Source: Varibaculum massiliense
Lineage (GTDB): Bacteria; Actinomycetota; Actinomycetes; Actinomycetales; Actinomycetaceae
Assembly: GCF_900106855.1 (NCBI RefSeq)
Contig: NZ_FNWI01000004.1
Location: 310,001 to 374,000 of the forward strand
DNA length: 64,000 bases
Direction: 5' to 3'
Shown here: in pieces, positions 44,497 through 53,316 of the stretch
Layout of the letters: each line of letters opens with the position of its first letter
Position numbering within the stretch: position 1 is the stretch's first letter
Program-made: the position numbers and the translations under genes
The notes under the pieces: model-generated
What the model was told of the DNA's origin: nothing
The model's input: only the letters and a program-made list of their open reading frames with translations
Databases searched by the model: none

Positions 44497-44515
44497 CAAG
44501 GTTAGCCTTACCTAA
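44497..44515 (-). promoter_or_regulatory. DtxR/IdeR-like iron box before DUF4418 operon
   Basis: The 19-mer CAAGGTTAGCCTTACCTAA is near-identical to the DtxR/IdeR consensus and to the box at 41919-41937. It is 61 bp before the DUF4418 start, nearly the same spacing as at the FTR1 operon, so both units should be co-induced by iron limitation. Confidence 0.8.
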
Positions 44516-44520
44516 TTAGA

Positions 44521-44855
44521 AAGAAAATATCGGAGGGTGTCAGGACAGTGCCCGGAGGCTCAAACGTATCTACGATACCCCTGCCACCCCCTTAGACCGT
44601 TTGCTTACCCCCGGGATACTTTCAAGGACGCAAATACACGAACTACGCCAGTTGCGTGAGATCACTAATCCCGCTGAACTCACCCGCGATATCCTGCGCT
44701 ATCAAAGCATCCTCACCGGTCTAGCCAAAACCCCGACCGAGCAACTACTAGCCAAGACAGAAGAAACACGCGAGAAACGAAAAACAAACTCACCATCGGC
44801 ATCAAAACCCACGCTGCCGAAAAAGTTTCGCGCTCAAATTGGCATGAGACACCAC
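44521..44855 (+). pseudogene. Transposase C-terminal remnant at island right edge
   Basis: A + strand open frame without a start codon, beginning about IGGCQDSARRLKRIYDTPAT and continuing through LTPGILSRTQIHELRQLREI and TGLAKTPTEQLLAKTEETRE. It resembles the C-terminal tail of actinobacterial integrase-type (IS481-like or similar) transposases, where a (K/R)xYDxPxTPxxRLL motif precedes a helical end. The catalytic domain is gone. The frame runs on through the 32-bp repeat to a stop at 44906. This gap (44437-44940) otherwise holds only the iron box. Confidence 0.5.
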
Positions 44856-44887
44856 GGGGTCGCAGGTTCAAATCCTGTCAGCCCGAC
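44856..44887 (+). repeat. Right 32-bp direct repeat (attR-like)
   Basis: An exact copy of 33200-33231 (T-arm and 3' acceptor strand of tRNA-Pro(GGG)) with no tRNA 5' half in front. It is therefore a duplicated integration footprint and not a second tRNA gene. One base beyond, the sequence reads CA, giving an apparent CCA end. Confidence 0.9.
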
Positions 44888-44940
44888 CATTTATTTTTGC
44901 TGCTAGTGCCGTTTTATGGGCAGCTGGTTATGATAGAAAC

Positions 44941-45462
44941 ATGACTGAGATTTCTAATATCATTCACGGCCGTTGGAGCCCGCGCGAATATGACCCTGAC
45001 TTTCCCATAAGCAGCGAGGATATGAGCCAGCTTCTAGAGGCAGCGCGTTGGGCGCCCTCGGCAATGAATGCTCAAGAATGGTGGTTCGTGCCCGGGATTC
45101 GCGGCGATAAAAACTACGAGATTCTGCGCCGGGCAGTAGCCGGTTTTTCGGATTGGGCGCTTGATGCGTCCGGGCTGATTCTTAACATTCATCAGGAATA
45201 TCCGTCTCGCCACGGCCTAGATTTTGGCCCCTACGACTTGGGTAGCGCGGTGCAAAATATGTTGCTGCAAGCCGAAGTCATGGGACTACATATGCGCCCC
45301 TTTGCCACTTTTGATCGGGAGCTAGTATGCCGGGAGTTCCAGATCGCCGCTCCCTACGTGCCCTTCACCATGTGCACCGTAGGTAAAGAACCTGCTGGGC
45401 TCACTAAAGACCGGGAACGCAAACCGCTTGATCAGCTACTTTGGGAAAACCACCAGGCTTAG
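44941..45462 (+). CDS. Nitroreductase family protein
   Basis: A 173-residue FMN-dependent oxidoreductase of the nitroreductase fold. FMN-binding elements are RWSPREYDP (about 11) and AARWAPSAMNAQEWWF (about 34), with the GLHMRPFATFD segment late in the protein. It is slightly shorter than typical members (about 190-220). The substrate cannot be predicted. It is the first host gene after the island. Confidence 0.88.
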   Translation: MTEISNIIHGRWSPREYDPDFPISSEDMSQLLEAARWAPSAMNAQEWWFVPGIRGDKNYEILRRAVAGFSDWALDASGLILNIHQEYPSRHGLDFGPYDLGSAVQNMLLQAEVMGLHMRPFATFDRELVCREFQIAAPYVPFTMCTVGKEPAGLTKDRERKPLDQLLWENHQA

Positions 45463-45508
45463 CCGAAGCCAACGGTTAGGTATAGCCCAAAATACTTTGA
45501 AAGAAAAA

Positions 45509-45543
45509 CAGGTTCCCCCGCGATAGTTTCGCGGGGGAACCTG
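45509..45543 (-). terminator. Terminator of the 45601 small gene
   Basis: A 15-bp perfect stem CAGGTTCCCCCGCGA / TCGCGGGGGAACCTG with loop TAGTT (+ strand). On the - strand it is followed by TTTTTCTTTC, so it terminates the - strand small gene. It may also act weakly for the nitroreductase. Confidence 0.9.
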
Positions 45544-45600
45544 ATCGCTTGGTACGCCACTATAGAAAACTAGGTTTCTAAGGGCGCTGCAGGCACCCTC

Positions 45601-45807
45601 TTAAGCGGCCGGGCGCAGTTGCAAGCCCAGATACTGGGCAGCGCGAGCTCGCAGAGATTCATCTGCCAGAGCCGCGATGGCTTCACGCACCTGACGGTTT
45701 TGGCTAACGTCCGCAAACCAAGGGCTGATCGCATCAGAGATTGCGTTAATCAGCAGATTGTTTGCTTGGCGGCCAGTGCCTGCTTCGACAATGTTATATT
45801 TTTCCAT
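45601..45807 (-). CDS. Small hypothetical protein (68 aa)
   Basis: A 68-residue soluble, helical protein beginning MEKYNIVEAGTGRQANNLLI and ending in LGLQLRPAA. No family recognised. The ATG at 45807 has GGAG 8 bases upstream; a TTG or GTG further up would add six residues. It is flanked by a strong terminator and by an unusually long, structured 5' region, suggesting a real, individually regulated gene. Confidence 0.65.
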   Translation of the reverse strand: MEKYNIVEAGTGRQANNLLINAISDAISPWFADVSQNRQVREAIAALADESLRARAAQYLGLQLRPAA

Positions 45808-45837
45808 TTTTGATACTCCATTCACTTCTTCTTCTCA

Positions 45838-45990
45838 CGGGGTTGGCGCATTGTCCGCACCGGTAACCCCGGGGTTCAAAAAGAACCCTGCCTGTTTAGG
45901 TCAACCTCAGCACACCACACCGGAAGTACACAGTCAACCAAATTTCCGAGAAAACCCGAAAACTTCAACAAGTGTTAAACCTTATTTTAC
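45838..45990 (-). promoter_or_regulatory. Long structured leader of the 68-aa gene
   Basis: On the - strand a possible extended -10 TGGTAAAAT (about 45985-45993) with TTGACA nearby is followed by roughly 170 nt before the start codon. Two hairpins are clear: GGGTTC-TTTTT-GAACCC (45872-45888) and a longer one closed by CGGGGTT/AACCCCG (45838-45871) just ahead of the ribosome site. The remaining gap to pyk (45994-46098) shows nothing else. It matches no riboswitch class I recognise. Confidence 0.35.
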
Positions 45991-46098
45991 CATCTGGGCT
46001 CTGTCAAGCGTTGTTAGCTATTTCACCGCGCGCCAGCAGTAAAGATAATGCCGCAACGCAAAAACCTGGGTACACCCTCGGAAAAAACATATTACAGG

Positions 46099-47523
46099 CT
46101 AACGGTAGTCGTTTTCCATTCCCACCGTATGAATCCGCATCGAGTTAGTGGATCCGGGAACCCCCGGAGGCATTCCTCCCAGAATAATTACTTGATCTCC
46201 GCGTTTGGCTAAACCTTGGGCTTGCAGCACCTGGTCAACTTGCCAAACCATGTCATCGGTGTGGGTCACATAAGGAACCCGGTAAGTGTGAATTCCCCAA
46301 GAAACCGCCAATTGGTTACGGGTAGATTCCAGGGGAGTAAATGCCAACATCGGGATGGGGGAACGCAGCCGCGACATGGTGCGCGCGCTGGTGCCTCCTT
46401 GAGTGAAGGCAATCATGAACTTCAGGTCTAACATTTCCGCTGCTCGCGCCGCCGCAATCGAAAGCACCCCGGCACGGTCATGGTCGTAAGTAGTTAGCGG
46501 GGCGATCCGATCTCCCCCGTTTTCCTCTACATTATTAATCACCGAAGCCATAAGGCGCACCGCATCAATCGGGTAGGCCCCCACCGAGGTCTCCCCCGAC
46601 AACATCACCGCATCAGCACCGTCTAAGATTGCATTCGCACAGTCAGAAGCTTCCGCACGGGTAGGACGGGGATTATGAATCATAGAGTCAAAAACTTGCG
46701 TAGCCACGATTACCGGCTTCGCATAACGGCGCGCCAGCTCAATCGCCCGCTTTTGCACCAGCGGCACTGCCTCTAAGGGCATTTCTACCCCCAGGTCGCC
46801 GCGCGCCACCATAATCCCATCAAAAGCCTGCACAATCTCTACCAGACGCTCTACAGCCTGCGGTTTTTCAATCTTGGCGATAACCGGAATATGGACTTCC
46901 TCTTCTTCCATAATCCGCTTTACATCCGCAAAATCATCGGCACTGCGCACAAATGATAGCGCAATCAGGTCGGCTCCTTGCTGCAAAGCCCAACGTAAAT
47001 CATCTTCATCTTTTTCGGACAGTGCCGGTACCGAAACTGCAACTCCCGGCAGGTTTAGTCCCTTGTGGTCAGAAACCACCCCCGGCACTTCCACCTCGGT
47101 GACTACATCGGTAGCGGTAACTTGCTTTACCCGCACTTGCACATTGCCGTCATCAATCAAGAGAGTGTCTCCCGGGGTGCAATCCCCCGGCAACCCTTTG
47201 AAAGTAGTACCCACGATTTCCTTATTCCCCGGCACATCCCGGGTAGTAATCGTAAAAGTGTCACCCTTTTTCAAGGTCTGCGGACCGGTGGCGAAAGTTT
47301 CTAAACGAATCTTGGGACCTTGCAAATCCACCAGTACCGCAATCGCTTTACCGGTTTGCAGCGCTACTCGCCGGATATTAGCGATAGTAGCTTCCGCTTC
47401 TTCTTGGCTGCCGTGCGAACGGTTAATCCGCGCCACATTCATTCCGGCCGTAGCCAGTTTTTCAATTTGCGATGGGGAGTTCGTTGCCGGCCCTAAAGTA
47501 CATACAATTTTTGCTCTGCGCAT
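46099..47523 (-). CDS. pyk: Pyruvate kinase
   Basis: This 474-residue glycolytic enzyme converts PEP and ADP to pyruvate and ATP. Present are KIVCTLGPATNSPSQIEKL at the N-terminus, the active-site signature IPVIAKIEKPQAVERL (Lys about 219), MVARGDLGVEMPLE and the SGETSVGAYPIDAV loop. Full length for a bacterial enzyme. ATG with AGGATA upstream. Confidence 0.97.
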   Translation of the reverse strand: MRRAKIVCTLGPATNSPSQIEKLATAGMNVARINRSHGSQEEAEATIANIRRVALQTGKAIAVLVDLQGPKIRLETFATGPQTLKKGDTFTITTRDVPGNKEIVGTTFKGLPGDCTPGDTLLIDDGNVQVRVKQVTATDVVTEVEVPGVVSDHKGLNLPGVAVSVPALSEKDEDDLRWALQQGADLIALSFVRSADDFADVKRIMEEEEVHIPVIAKIEKPQAVERLVEIVQAFDGIMVARGDLGVEMPLEAVPLVQKRAIELARRYAKPVIVATQVFDSMIHNPRPTRAEASDCANAILDGADAVMLSGETSVGAYPIDAVRLMASVINNVEENGGDRIAPLTTYDHDRAGVLSIAAARAAEMLDLKFMIAFTQGGTSARTMSRLRSPIPMLAFTPLESTRNQLAVSWGIHTYRVPYVTHTDDMVWQVDQVLQAQGLAKRGDQVIILGGMPPGVPGSTNSMRIHTVGMENDYR

Positions 47524-47599
47524 GTTTCTATCCTAGCTAGTTCAGGAGTTCTTTCCACCTCATCGAGGGGATAACTTGCATTTACCAGTGTCAATGTCC

Positions 47600-48469
47600 C
47601 TACTGTGAGATTGACTTAGCGGCGCCATCCTCCTCCGGCTTTTCCTCTTTATCTGGAGCCACCTGCAGGCGAGGGAAGTTTTGCCTATAGCACCACACGG
47701 CAATCAGAATCCCTAAGGCAAACACCAACAGCGAGGTCCAAGCATTTATTCTTAGCCCCAAGAACTGATTTGCCTGGTCAATCCGGAGATTCTCTATCCA
47801 AAAACGCCCCAGGCTATAGGCGCAAAGGTAGAAACCCATCATCATCCCTCCCCGGGGATGAAAACGCCGCTCAATCCATAAAAGCACCGCAATCGCCGCC
47901 AGATTCCAGAGCATTTCGTAGAGGAAAGTTGGGTGAAATGTCGCGTATTCTTCAAAGCCAAGCGGGCGATGTTGTAAGTCAATCTGCAAAGCCCAAGGCA
48001 AGGTAGAAGGACCACCGAAAAGTTCTTGGTTAAAGTAGTTTCCAATCCGACCAAAAATTTGTCCCACCAAAATGGCAGGCGCTATCGCATCCGCTACCGG
48101 CGCGATTTTTAGTTTCCGGTGACGAAGCACCAGGCAAGCGGTGATGGTAGCCGCAAATACCCCTCCCCAGATAGCCAGACCGCCATGCCAGATTAAAGGA
48201 ATCTCTTTAGGGTCACCGGTGGGACCAAAATAATCTTGCCATTTGCTTAAAACGTGGTAGATGCGGGCTCCGATAATCCCAAAGGGAATCACCCAAAGCG
48301 CCAAATCCACTATTACATCCGGGTTGCCGCCTCGCTGCTTATAGCGCCGGGAAGCCCACAGGCATGCCAAGAAAATACCAAGGAGAATCGCAAAAGCATA
48401 AGCCCGTAGGGGAATCGGACCTAAATACCAGACACCCTGGGAGGGAGAGGGAATAAAAAACGGGTTCAT
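47600..48469 (-). CDS. lgt: Prolipoprotein diacylglyceryl transferase
   Basis: A 289-residue membrane enzyme that adds diacylglycerol to the lipobox cysteine of prolipoproteins. Seven helices are visible, with the signature GQIFGRIGNYFNQELFGGPS (about 147) carrying the essential Arg/Asn/Glu residues, plus the WHGGLAIWGG and HPTFLYEMLWNL motifs. It would process the two island lipoproteins. It lies 11 bp after trpC. Confidence 0.95.
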   Translation of the reverse strand: MNPFFIPSPSQGVWYLGPIPLRAYAFAILLGIFLACLWASRRYKQRGGNPDVIVDLALWVIPFGIIGARIYHVLSKWQDYFGPTGDPKEIPLIWHGGLAIWGGVFAATITACLVLRHRKLKIAPVADAIAPAILVGQIFGRIGNYFNQELFGGPSTLPWALQIDLQHRPLGFEEYATFHPTFLYEMLWNLAAIAVLLWIERRFHPRGGMMMGFYLCAYSLGRFWIENLRIDQANQFLGLRINAWTSLLVFALGILIAVWCYRQNFPRLQVAPDKEEKPEEDGAAKSISQ

Positions 48470-48480
48470 CCCATCACTTT

Positions 48481-49323
48481 CTAGTCGTGTTTCTTTTCTC
48501 GAGTTACCCGCGACTTGCGGGAAGTAGCTAGCGCCGGATGCGCCCCGGCCGCCACCATTTCAGCCACCAAGGATTGCGGATTATTTGACATTACCAAAGC
48601 CGAACCGATTAGGACTGCATCCGCGCCTTGCTGGGCATAGTTAAAAACATCGTGCGGGCCGGCTACCCCAGATTCGGCCACGGCCACTACTTGCTCGGGA
48701 ATCACATCCACTATTTGCGCGAAAGTATCCATATTAAAATCAAGAGTGCGCAGGTCTTGGGCATTTACTCCGATAACCTGGGCTCCGGCTTCCAGAGCCC
48801 GGAAGGCCTCTAGGCGGGAATGAACCTCGACTATCGCCGTCATCCCCAGGGAATGTGCCCTCTCTACTAGGGAAGTTACTACTGTAGGCTCCGCGGAAGT
48901 TTGCAGAATCAAGATTAGGTCAGCACCTAACGCTCGGGCTTCATGTACCTGGTAGGGGGTAATCACGAAGTCCTTATAAAGAACCGGGACTGCTACCGCC
49001 GCCCGCACCTGCCGTAAATCCTCAATAGAACCACAAAAGAAATTCTTTTCGGTAGACACCGAGATCACTGAGGCTCCCCCTGCCTCGTAGGCACGCGCTA
49101 GTGCCGCCACATCTGGTACTTCCCGCAAGAATCCTCCGCCGGGAGTAGCCCGTTTTATTTCCGCAATTACCGAAACTGCGCCCTCAGTGCGTAGCGCCTG
49201 AACCCCATCTTGAGGGTGAGGACGCTGGGATGCTAACTTTTTTATCTCGGCGAGGCTAATCTCAGATTCGCGCCGAGCCACCTCTTGGCGCACGCCGGCA
49301 AGCAAACGTTCCAAAGCGTTCAT
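48481..49323 (-). CDS. trpC: Indole-3-glycerol phosphate synthase
   Basis: A 280-residue TIM-barrel enzyme of tryptophan synthesis. Motifs: VIAEIKRATPGGGFLREVPD (catalytic Lys), VPVLYKDFVITPYQ, ALGADLILILQT, IVEVHSR, IGVNAQDLRTL and VAESGVAG. The C-terminus has a short basic tail (TSRKSRVTREKKHD). No other trp gene is adjacent; it sits in a his/trp/lgt cluster common in actinobacteria. Confidence 0.95.
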   Translation of the reverse strand: MNALERLLAGVRQEVARRESEISLAEIKKLASQRPHPQDGVQALRTEGAVSVIAEIKRATPGGGFLREVPDVAALARAYEAGGASVISVSTEKNFFCGSIEDLRQVRAAVAVPVLYKDFVITPYQVHEARALGADLILILQTSAEPTVVTSLVERAHSLGMTAIVEVHSRLEAFRALEAGAQVIGVNAQDLRTLDFNMDTFAQIVDVIPEQVVAVAESGVAGPHDVFNYAQQGADAVLIGSALVMSNNPQSLVAEMVAAGAHPALATSRKSRVTREKKHD

Positions 49324-49376
49324 CTGAGTATCACCTCCGAGACTATGTTATGTATTTGTCACCTTGAGTAAAAACT

Positions 49377-49754
49377 CTAGCTACTATTTGAACGTTCCCC
49401 CACTAGGGCAGGCAGCCCCCCGCCGGCTTCAAAGCAGCTGCGGCGCCCGGTGTGACAAGCCGCGCCCACCTGGTCAACTTGGATTAGGAGGGCGTCCCCA
49501 TCGCAATCAATCTGCACCTGCTTTACATATTGCGCGTGTCCCGAGGTGTCGCCCTTGCGCCAGTACTGGGAGCGTGAACGCGACCAGAAAGTGACCCGAC
49601 CAGTACTTAAGGTGCGCCGCAGCGCCTCGTCATTCATATAACCAACCATTAAGACTTGCCCGCTTTGCCAGTCCTGGATTACCGCACAAACCAGCCCTGC
49701 CGCATCGCGTTTCAAACGGCTAGCTACCTGCGGATCTAAAGTTTGTTCATTCAC
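49377..49754 (-). CDS. hisI: Phosphoribosyl-AMP cyclohydrolase
   Basis: This 125-residue enzyme catalyses the third step of histidine synthesis. The metal-binding motif [21 protein letters not shown] (partly quoted) and C(F)EA follow the [16 protein letters not shown] signature. It is cyclohydrolase only, without the HisE domain. Its start overlaps the hisF stop by four bases, so the two are coupled. Confidence 0.95.
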   Translation of the reverse strand: MNEQTLDPQVASRLKRDAAGLVCAVIQDWQSGQVLMVGYMNDEALRRTLSTGRVTFWSRSRSQYWRKGDTSGHAQYVKQVQIDCDGDALLIQVDQVGAACHTGRRSCFEAGGGLPALVGERSNSS

Positions 49755-50521
49755 CGAACTTCAAACCCCGCTTCTTTTAGCCCCGCTTTTACCTGCGAAA
49801 TTGCAATCTCCCCGAAGTGGAAGACGCTGGCTGCTAGCACTGCATCTGCCCCGGCTCGCACTGCCTGCACAAAATGTTCAACTTTGCCGGCTCCCCCAGA
49901 GGCAATCAAAGGCACCGCCACCTGCGAGCGCACCTGCGCTAACATTTCCAGGTCAAAACCAGTTTTCACTCCGTCGGCATCCATAGAGTTTAAAAGGATT
50001 TCCCCTGCTCCCCGGGTAGTTACTTCCCGGCACCACTCCAAGGCGTCAATACCGGTAGAGCGGGTTCCTCCGTGGGTAGTGACTTCAAATCCACTGGGAG
50101 TTTCCACTCCGGCAGGGCAGCGGCGGGCATCTACGGAGATTACTAACACTTGATTGCCGAAACGCTTAGCTATCCGGTCGATTAGATCCGGGTCAGCAAT
50201 CGCGGCAGTATTAACCCCTACCTTGTCGGCACCTGCCCCCAATAGCTGTTCAACGTCGGTCACTGAACGCACCCCACCACCTACGGTGAGCGGCACAAAT
50301 ACTCGCTCGGCACAGCGCTGCACGGTTTGTACCATAGTGGCACGCCCCTCTTTAGAAGCCGAAACATCCAGGAAGGTAATTTCGTCGGCGCTTTCCTCGC
50401 TATAGCGTTCTGCCAGCTCCACCGGGTCGCCAGCATCTCGCAGGTTCTGGAAGTTCACGCCCTTAACCACGCGTCCCTGATCAACATCTAGGCAAGGAAT
50501 CACCCTTATCGCTACCGCCAT
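49751..50521 (-). CDS. hisF: Imidazole glycerol phosphate synthase subunit HisF
   Basis: This 256-residue TIM-barrel cyclase makes imidazole glycerol phosphate with ammonia from HisH. It has the N-terminal [19 protein letters not shown] with catalytic Asp, [17 protein letters not shown] and the second catalytic Asp in [11 protein letters not shown]. Start [10 protein letters not shown] with AGGAGGGC upstream. hisH is not in the window. Confidence 0.97.
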   Translation of the reverse strand: MAVAIRVIPCLDVDQGRVVKGVNFQNLRDAGDPVELAERYSEESADEITFLDVSASKEGRATMVQTVQRCAERVFVPLTVGGGVRSVTDVEQLLGAGADKVGVNTAAIADPDLIDRIAKRFGNQVLVISVDARRCPAGVETPSGFEVTTHGGTRSTGIDALEWCREVTTRGAGEILLNSMDADGVKTGFDLEMLAQVRSQVAVPLIASGGAGKVEHFVQAVRAGADAVLAASVFHFGEIAISQVKAGLKEAGFEVR

Positions 50522-50638
50522 TTAGCCCTCCTTAGAGTGTTCTGGTCTCAGTCTAGGAAACTACTTTCGGCGGCGGCAAAAACTGCCGTCTACTGGACTT
50601 AAGACAGAACCAGCACAGATAGCGAGGCGCACCACGGC

Positions 50639-51724
50639 TTAGTTGGCAGGTGCCAATACATCCATAATTACCGCCAACGCGCTATCTCCGGTGGCTTGAT
50701 CAGCAGGAATGATTGCCAAGATTCGGGAGTTGGCACGCAAATCTGTTAGCTGTTGCGACAGAGATTGGAAAGTACTTCCCCCTAAAATCTCTTGCGGACC
50801 AGCCTTACCCCAGGTGTAGGCACGAGTCTTGCCCGAATCCAACTCCCACACCCCGTATTGAGCCAGGATTTTCTGCTTCGGATCTAGTTGCTGCCCTTTC
50901 CCTGGCACCAAAACCGAGGTAAATGCTTCTTTAGGGTGCGTCTCGGATGCTGATTCAAACTGGGGCAACCCTGCAGGGAAATTAAAAGTTACTCCCGCCT
51001 CTGGCGGAATCTGCAGCTTGGAAGCATAGACCGCGGTGGGCAAAATGTCGATAATATCTATTTCCATCGCGGTGGTGCCATCATTGGCAGTTGCCGGACG
51101 GTGGGCAATCACCCGGGAGCCTTCACGCTGCCCTACCACCTCCGAAAGTAAACCTGCAGGTAGAGTCGAGGCATTTGCTTTGCCAGCAAATAAGTTAGCT
51201 TTACCTCCTTGCGAGACTAGCTGGCCGGTCGCACCCTCGTAAACGCTAACCATTACCCGCACATCGGTATTTTCCTTTACCAGCGGACCTTTTCCCTTTA
51301 TGGCTAGGCGCGAGTTTGGCAGGGTGAAGGGCATGCGCCCTTGGAACTGAACTACCGGTTGTTCTCCCAACTTTCCACTAACTTTTACCCGGGTGGAAAC
51401 CCCGCTCATTTCTTGTGTACGACTGGCCTGCCAAAGATAAAAACCTAAAACTACGCAAGCAGCTACTGCCACTATCGCGAGCAAAGCCAACCACCACTTC
51501 AGAATACGGGCAGGTACCGGTGTCTTCTTGGCGGATACTTTGGTTTTTCGGGAGGGGTAACGCCGCGCTCGCAGTGCTATCGGGGATAGATGAGGACGTT
51601 TGGGCGGGGCAAGGGGGGTAGGTTGCGGGATTCTAGCCCCGAAAATAGTTGCGCCCGACTCTCCCCTTTGCAAGTGATCTTCCGGCATAGCTGCCGTTCC
51701 CGCCAAGGGCTTTTGATTCTTCAT
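50639..51724 (-). CDS. Membrane-anchored FKBP-like protein next to pafA
   Basis: A 361-residue protein with a basic cytoplasmic N-terminus, one transmembrane helix (about 72-93) and an extracytoplasmic part. Segments such as VSGKLGEQPVVQF, KGKGPLVKENTDVRVMVSVY and a second LQIPPEAGVTFNFP... region recall the tandem FKBP-type prolyl isomerase lipoproteins that sit beside pafA in other actinobacteria. The sequence is divergent and several FKBP active-site aromatics are not evident, so isomerase activity is doubtful. It overlaps pafA by four bases. Confidence 0.6.
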   Translation of the reverse strand: MKNQKPLAGTAAMPEDHLQRGESGATIFGARIPQPTPLAPPKRPHLSPIALRARRYPSRKTKVSAKKTPVPARILKWWLALLAIVAVAACVVLGFYLWQASRTQEMSGVSTRVKVSGKLGEQPVVQFQGRMPFTLPNSRLAIKGKGPLVKENTDVRVMVSVYEGATGQLVSQGGKANLFAGKANASTLPAGLLSEVVGQREGSRVIAHRPATANDGTTAMEIDIIDILPTAVYASKLQIPPEAGVTFNFPAGLPQFESASETHPKEAFTSVLVPGKGQQLDPKQKILAQYGVWELDSGKTRAYTWGKAGPQEILGGSTFQSLSQQLTDLRANSRILAIIPADQATGDSALAVIMDVLAPAN

Positions 51725-53103
51725 GCTCGCTCCTGTAGTTCGAGCAACAGTTTATCGAGGATTTCGCCCTCACTTGCAAAAGGATCCCCGAGCATCACCG
51801 TTGGCATTTTAGATTCATCAATGCGTACGTGTAACCAGTCTACTGAAACATCTCGGCGTAGCCGCTCCGCTTCCCGTAAAACCTTGCCCCGGATATTTGC
51901 CCTGGTAGTGCAGGGAGGATAAGTTTTCGCGGTTGCTATTTCTTCACGGGTTAGCAATTGTCGCATCAGTCCCGCCCGCTTCAGCGCCGGGGCTAGACCA
52001 GCCGCAGTAATATCGTGATAAGCCAAATCAAGACGCGAAATCACCGCCGAGTTCATAGGAACCTGGTGCCGCTTTGCAGTTTGCTCCAGAAGATTCTTCT
52101 TAATCACCCAATCTATCTCGGTGTTTACCGCCCCAAAGTCTTCTTCCTGGAAACATTGCAGGGTCCGCTCCCACAGTTCTAAGGGGTCAAAATCGCCTAC
52201 TTTTATCCGTTCCCGGGTAGCTTCCAACTCCCCGGCATCACTTAGAGTGTTCATAACCCGCTGGTAGATACGGTTTTGAATCTCTACCGCGTCTAGATAA
52301 CCTCCCGCCTTGAGCTTTAAGGGAGCCCGCCCCGATAAATCCGCGTTAATTTCTCGAATCGCGCTCATCGGGTCAGCAATTGCCAGGTCATCCAAGTTAA
52401 GTGAACAGTCAATCGCATCCAGTAAAGCAATCGTCATCCCCACTTTTAGGGCGGTAGTGGCTTCGCAGATATTAGAGTCCCCTACGATTACGTGCATCCG
52501 GCGATATTCGCTAGAGTCCGCGAGCGGTTCATCACGAGTGTTGATAATGGGACGCGCCCGGGTAGTGGCCGCCGAAATCGGATCATACATTTTATCGGCG
52601 CGCTGGGAAAAATGGTATCCCCCCTCTTCATCGATTAGCCCGGCTCCCACCAGGATTTGGCGGGTAATAAAGAAGGCGATTAGCGCATCTGCCATTCCCA
52701 TAAAATCGGCGGAGCGATGCAGCAGATAGTTTTCGTGGCACCCGCAAGAGTTCCCCTGAGAGTCACGATTATTCTTAAAAAGGTGAATCTGACCGTTAAT
52801 ACCATCAGCTGCTAGTTGCTGATTAGTGGTGGTTACCAGGTCGGAAAAAATTTCTTGTCCCGCTATGTCTTGCGCCAGCAAATCCGTTAAGCAGTCACAT
52901 TCGGCAGTCGCATATTCCGGATGTGACCCCACATCCAGGTAAAGGCGTCCTCCGTTACCTAAAAATACATTGGAGGAACGATGACGGTTAACTACCGGGT
53001 TAAAGAGGCGGCGAGCAGCCTGTTCCGCATCGATGGGGGGACGCCCCTGAGGGGCAGCACAAATAATGCCATACTCGGTTTCTATCCCGAAGATCCTCCG
53101 CAA
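51721..53103 (-). CDS. pafA: Pup--protein ligase
   Basis: This 460-residue ligase conjugates the C-terminal glutamate of Pup to substrate lysines using ATP. It opens with RRIFGIETEYGIIC (catalytic GlxE core), followed by LFKNNRDSQGNSCGCHENYL and NTRDEPLADSSEYRRMHVIVGD, all hallmark carboxylate-amine ligase motifs. TTG start, three bases after the pup stop. Shorter than Dop and without its extra loop, which distinguishes ligase from depupylase. Confidence 0.95.
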   Translation of the reverse strand: MRRIFGIETEYGIICAAPQGRPPIDAEQAARRLFNPVVNRHRSSNVFLGNGGRLYLDVGSHPEYATAECDCLTDLLAQDIAGQEIFSDLVTTTNQQLAADGINGQIHLFKNNRDSQGNSCGCHENYLLHRSADFMGMADALIAFFITRQILVGAGLIDEEGGYHFSQRADKMYDPISAATTRARPIINTRDEPLADSSEYRRMHVIVGDSNICEATTALKVGMTIALLDAIDCSLNLDDLAIADPMSAIREINADLSGRAPLKLKAGGYLDAVEIQNRIYQRVMNTLSDAGELEATRERIKVGDFDPLELWERTLQCFQEEDFGAVNTEIDWVIKKNLLEQTAKRHQVPMNSAVISRLDLAYHDITAAGLAPALKRAGLMRQLLTREEIATAKTYPPCTTRANIRGKVLREAERLRRDVSVDWLHVRIDESKMPTVMLGDPFASEGEILDKLLLELQERA

Positions 53104-53106
53104 GGG

Positions 53107-53289
53107 TTATTCCCCACCCTTTTGTACGAAGCCTTCCACAAAGGCTTGGGCATCGGTTTCCAGCACGGTATCGATTTGCTCTAAGAGGGCGTCTATCGCG
53201 GGAGCGTTGATTTGTGCCTGCGCAGCTTCTACCGCCTCGTCAAGACCATCATTCTTCCCGCCGGGGGCATTTATTTGTTCCTGTACCAC
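53107..53289 (-). CDS. pup: Prokaryotic ubiquitin-like protein Pup
   Basis: A 60-residue intrinsically disordered modifier. The C-terminal half contains the ARC/Mpa-binding helix (AIDALLEQIDTVLETDAQAF) and ends FVQKGGE. The last residue is Glu, not Gln, so it needs no deamidation before ligation. GTG start with AGGAGG eight bases upstream. It lies between dop and pafA; the proteasome genes prcB and prcA, which sit here in Mycobacterium, are absent. Confidence 0.95.
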   Translation of the reverse strand: MVQEQINAPGGKNDGLDEAVEAAQAQINAPAIDALLEQIDTVLETDAQAFVEGFVQKGGE

Positions 53290-53316
53290 TTTTATTTCCT
53301 CCTAATAGGGTAAAGC

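Noticed and set aside
44856-44890. Possible tRNA gene at the island right end
   Set aside because: Only the T-arm and 3' acceptor strand are present; D-arm and anticodon arm are missing, so it is a duplicated attachment repeat.
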